From Candidatus Latescibacterota bacterium (GTDB taxonomy: Bacteria; JAAXHH01; JACQVL01): a stretch of 7,206 bases of DNA. Made by a program: the position numbers and the translations under genes. A model generated the notes under the pieces. That model did no database searches. It was given only the letters and a program-made list of their open reading frames with translations, and was not told where the DNA came from. Location of the stretch: contig JACQVL010000093.1 of NCBI GenBank assembly GCA_016209865.1, positions 1-7,206 of the forward strand. The letters are read 5' to 3'. Of this stretch, positions 6,035 through 7,206 are shown piece after piece; the stretch's first letter is position 1; each line of letters starts with the position of its first letter.

Positions 6035-7108
6035 ATGGACATGGAATTCAAACCCGACTGGCCTCAAGCCGTCGAACGCTTTCAAGCCTGGTGGGCGGGC
6101 GACATCATCGATCGCGTCGCTCTCCAGGTGACCGCCCCCAAAGCCGGGTATCAGCCCAGACCAGTCCCCCCACCCCCCACGCTCGAAGCACGCTGGACGA
6201 GCGTCGATTACGTCATCGAAGCGGCGGAAGAGCGCATGCGGGCCACGTTCTACGGGGGCGAAGCGTTCCCCATCTTCTTCCCCAGCTTAGGGCCGGACGT
6301 GTTCAGCGCCTACCTGGGGTGCGAATCGATCTTCGCCCCGGACACGATCTGGGTGAAGCCCAACATCACGGATTGGGACAATCCCCCGCCCCTGACGCTC
6401 GACCCGAGCAATCGCTGGTGGCGGTTGACCTTAGAGATGATCGAACGGGCGTTAGAGCGAGCGCCGGGACGGTATTTCGTCGGCCTCACCGACCTCCACG
6501 GCGGGATGGACGCGCTCTCCGCCATGCGGGGGCGTGAACAGCTCTGCGTTGATCTGATCGATTGTCCAGAGAAGATTAAGGTGGCGATGGAGGACTTCAT
6601 CACCCCGCTGTGGTTCGACATCTATGAAGCCATGCATCAGCCAATCCAGGAGAAGATGACCGGCTCGACTTCCTGGTTCCCCGTCTGGTCGCCCGGACGG
6701 TGGTACCCGACCTCCTGCGACTTCGCGGCGCTGGTCTCCCCGGCGATGTTCGATGACTTCATCCTGCCGGACATCGTCGCTGAGGTCGAATGGCTCGACC
6801 ATTCACTCTACCATCTCGACGGCCCGGACGCGATCGTCCACCTGGATTCCCTGCTCAACATCCCCAGGCTCGGCGGCATCCAGTGGGTGCCGGGCGCCCG
6901 GTACTCGTCAATGCTGCCCTGGCTGCCGCTCCTGAAACGCATTCAGCGGGCGGGCAAACTGTTGCATCTAAGTGTCAACCCCTATGAGATCGAGCCGCTC
7001 TTGCGCGAATTATCCCCCAACGGGGTGATGTTCCATACATCCTGTCCCACTGAAGCCGAAGCGCGGGCGTTGCTGTCAACAGCGGAACGATGGACCCGGA
7101 GTGGATAA
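6035..7108 (+). CDS. divergent URO-D-like protein with HLDG in place of HxCG
   Basis: A 357-residue protein from ATG 6035. It opens MDMEFKPDWPQAVERFQAWWAGDIIDRVAL, the amphipathic helix plus D-R-x-x-L/P turn seen at the front of URO-D-like proteins. Other recognisable parts are YFVGLTDLHGGMDALSAMRG (147-166), matching the central G-P/L-x-x-x-x-x-x-R-G repeat; CVDLIDCPEKIKVAMEDF (171-188); SPAMFDDFILPDIV (235-248); and YHLDGPDAIVHLDSLL (259-274). The last holds His260 and Asp262 where zinc-type relatives have His-x-Cys, so metal binding, if any, differs. NPYEIEPLLREL is followed by FHTSCPTEAEARALL with Cys337. The family is often labelled uroporphyrinogen decarboxylase or trimethylamine corrinoid protein 2-like in databases (recalled), without proven function. 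HemE signature residues are absent. It is probably the last gene of the operon, separated from its neighbour by the repeat at 5905-6020 and followed by another repeat copy. Methyltransferase activity is a weak inference. Confidence 0.85.
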   Translation: MDMEFKPDWPQAVERFQAWWAGDIIDRVALQVTAPKAGYQPRPVPPPPTLEARWTSVDYVIEAAEERMRATFYGGEAFPIFFPSLGPDVFSAYLGCESIFAPDTIWVKPNITDWDNPPPLTLDPSNRWWRLTLEMIERALERAPGRYFVGLTDLHGGMDALSAMRGREQLCVDLIDCPEKIKVAMEDFITPLWFDIYEAMHQPIQEKMTGSTSWFPVWSPGRWYPTSCDFAALVSPAMFDDFILPDIVAEVEWLDHSLYHLDGPDAIVHLDSLLNIPRLGGIQWVPGARYSSMLPWLPLLKRIQRAGKLLHLSVNPYEIEPLLRELSPNGVMFHTSCPTEAEARALLSTAERWTRSG

Positions 7109-7170
7109 GGGGTCTGTGATAGATATAGTTTTTCAGATAATGTTTTGGACTACGCCTCCTGCTCTCACAC

Positions 7171-7206
7171 CTCACCTCATCCCCCGCTCCCCCTTCCCCT
7201 CTCCGC
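7171..7206. repeat. probable second copy of the C-rich repeat, cut by the window end
   Basis: CCTCAC, then a TCCCCC and CTCCCCCTTCCCCTCTCC tract, follow the same order as the reverse complement of the right arm of the 5905-6020 element (CCTCAC, ATCCCCCCGACCCCC, TTTCTCTCC). Only one arm is inside the window. The 62 bases before it (7109-7170) contain an AT-richer patch with TTTTT but no hairpin I can support as a terminator. Confidence 0.55.

Noticed and set aside
5830-6537. Plus-strand frame bridging the repeat and the start of the last gene
   Set aside because: It overlaps two real genes in another frame and its sequence is low-complexity Arg/Ser/Pro/Gly-rich, as from the repeat and a frame shadow.

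Overview
The window is one strand's worth of GC-rich bacterial DNA. It holds a gene tail, then a tightly packed run of five complete genes on the + strand (about 555-7108) that reads as a single operon. Gene gaps inside the run are 3, 12, 17 and about 72 nt, and each gene has a purine-rich ribosome binding site. The taxon cannot be fixed from sequence alone. High GC, a tungsten-type aldehyde oxidoreductase, several MtaA/CmuA-like URO-D proteins and C-rich/G-rich intergenic repeats together suggest an anaerobic or facultative bacterium, perhaps Chloroflexota (inference).

Layout: 1-339 is the C-terminal end of a URO-D superfamily protein. 340-554 is a gene-free gap with two small repeat structures: a 9-bp tandem repeat and a perfect 13-bp inverted repeat. 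555-2453 encodes an aldehyde:ferredoxin oxidoreductase (AOR) family protein. 2457-3617 is a second URO-D-like protein. 3630-4874 is a GH29 alpha-L-fucosidase without an export signal. 4892-5962 is a third URO-D-like protein with the complete His-x-Cys...Cys zinc signature of MtaA/CmuA-type methyltransferases; its last ~19 residues are encoded by an intergenic repeat. 5905-6020 is that repeat, a 116-bp imperfect inverted repeat. 6035-7108 is a fourth, divergent URO-D-like protein. 7109-7206 is non-coding and ends in what looks like another, cut-off copy of the repeat.

How the genes may work together (inference): none of the four URO-D-like proteins carries the N-terminal RQAGR-type signature of true uroporphyrinogen decarboxylase (HemE; gene 1 cannot be judged because its N-terminus is missing), so heme synthesis is unlikely. 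The better-known alternative for this superfamily is methyl transfer to or from a corrinoid protein. With a fucosidase and an aldehyde oxidoreductase in the same run, a plausible theme is intracellular breakdown of a (possibly O-methylated) fucoside or glycoside, with demethylation by the URO-D-like proteins and oxidation of an aldehyde product by the AOR. No corrinoid protein, transporter, regulator or ferredoxin gene is visible, so the pathway is incomplete here and the proposal is untested.
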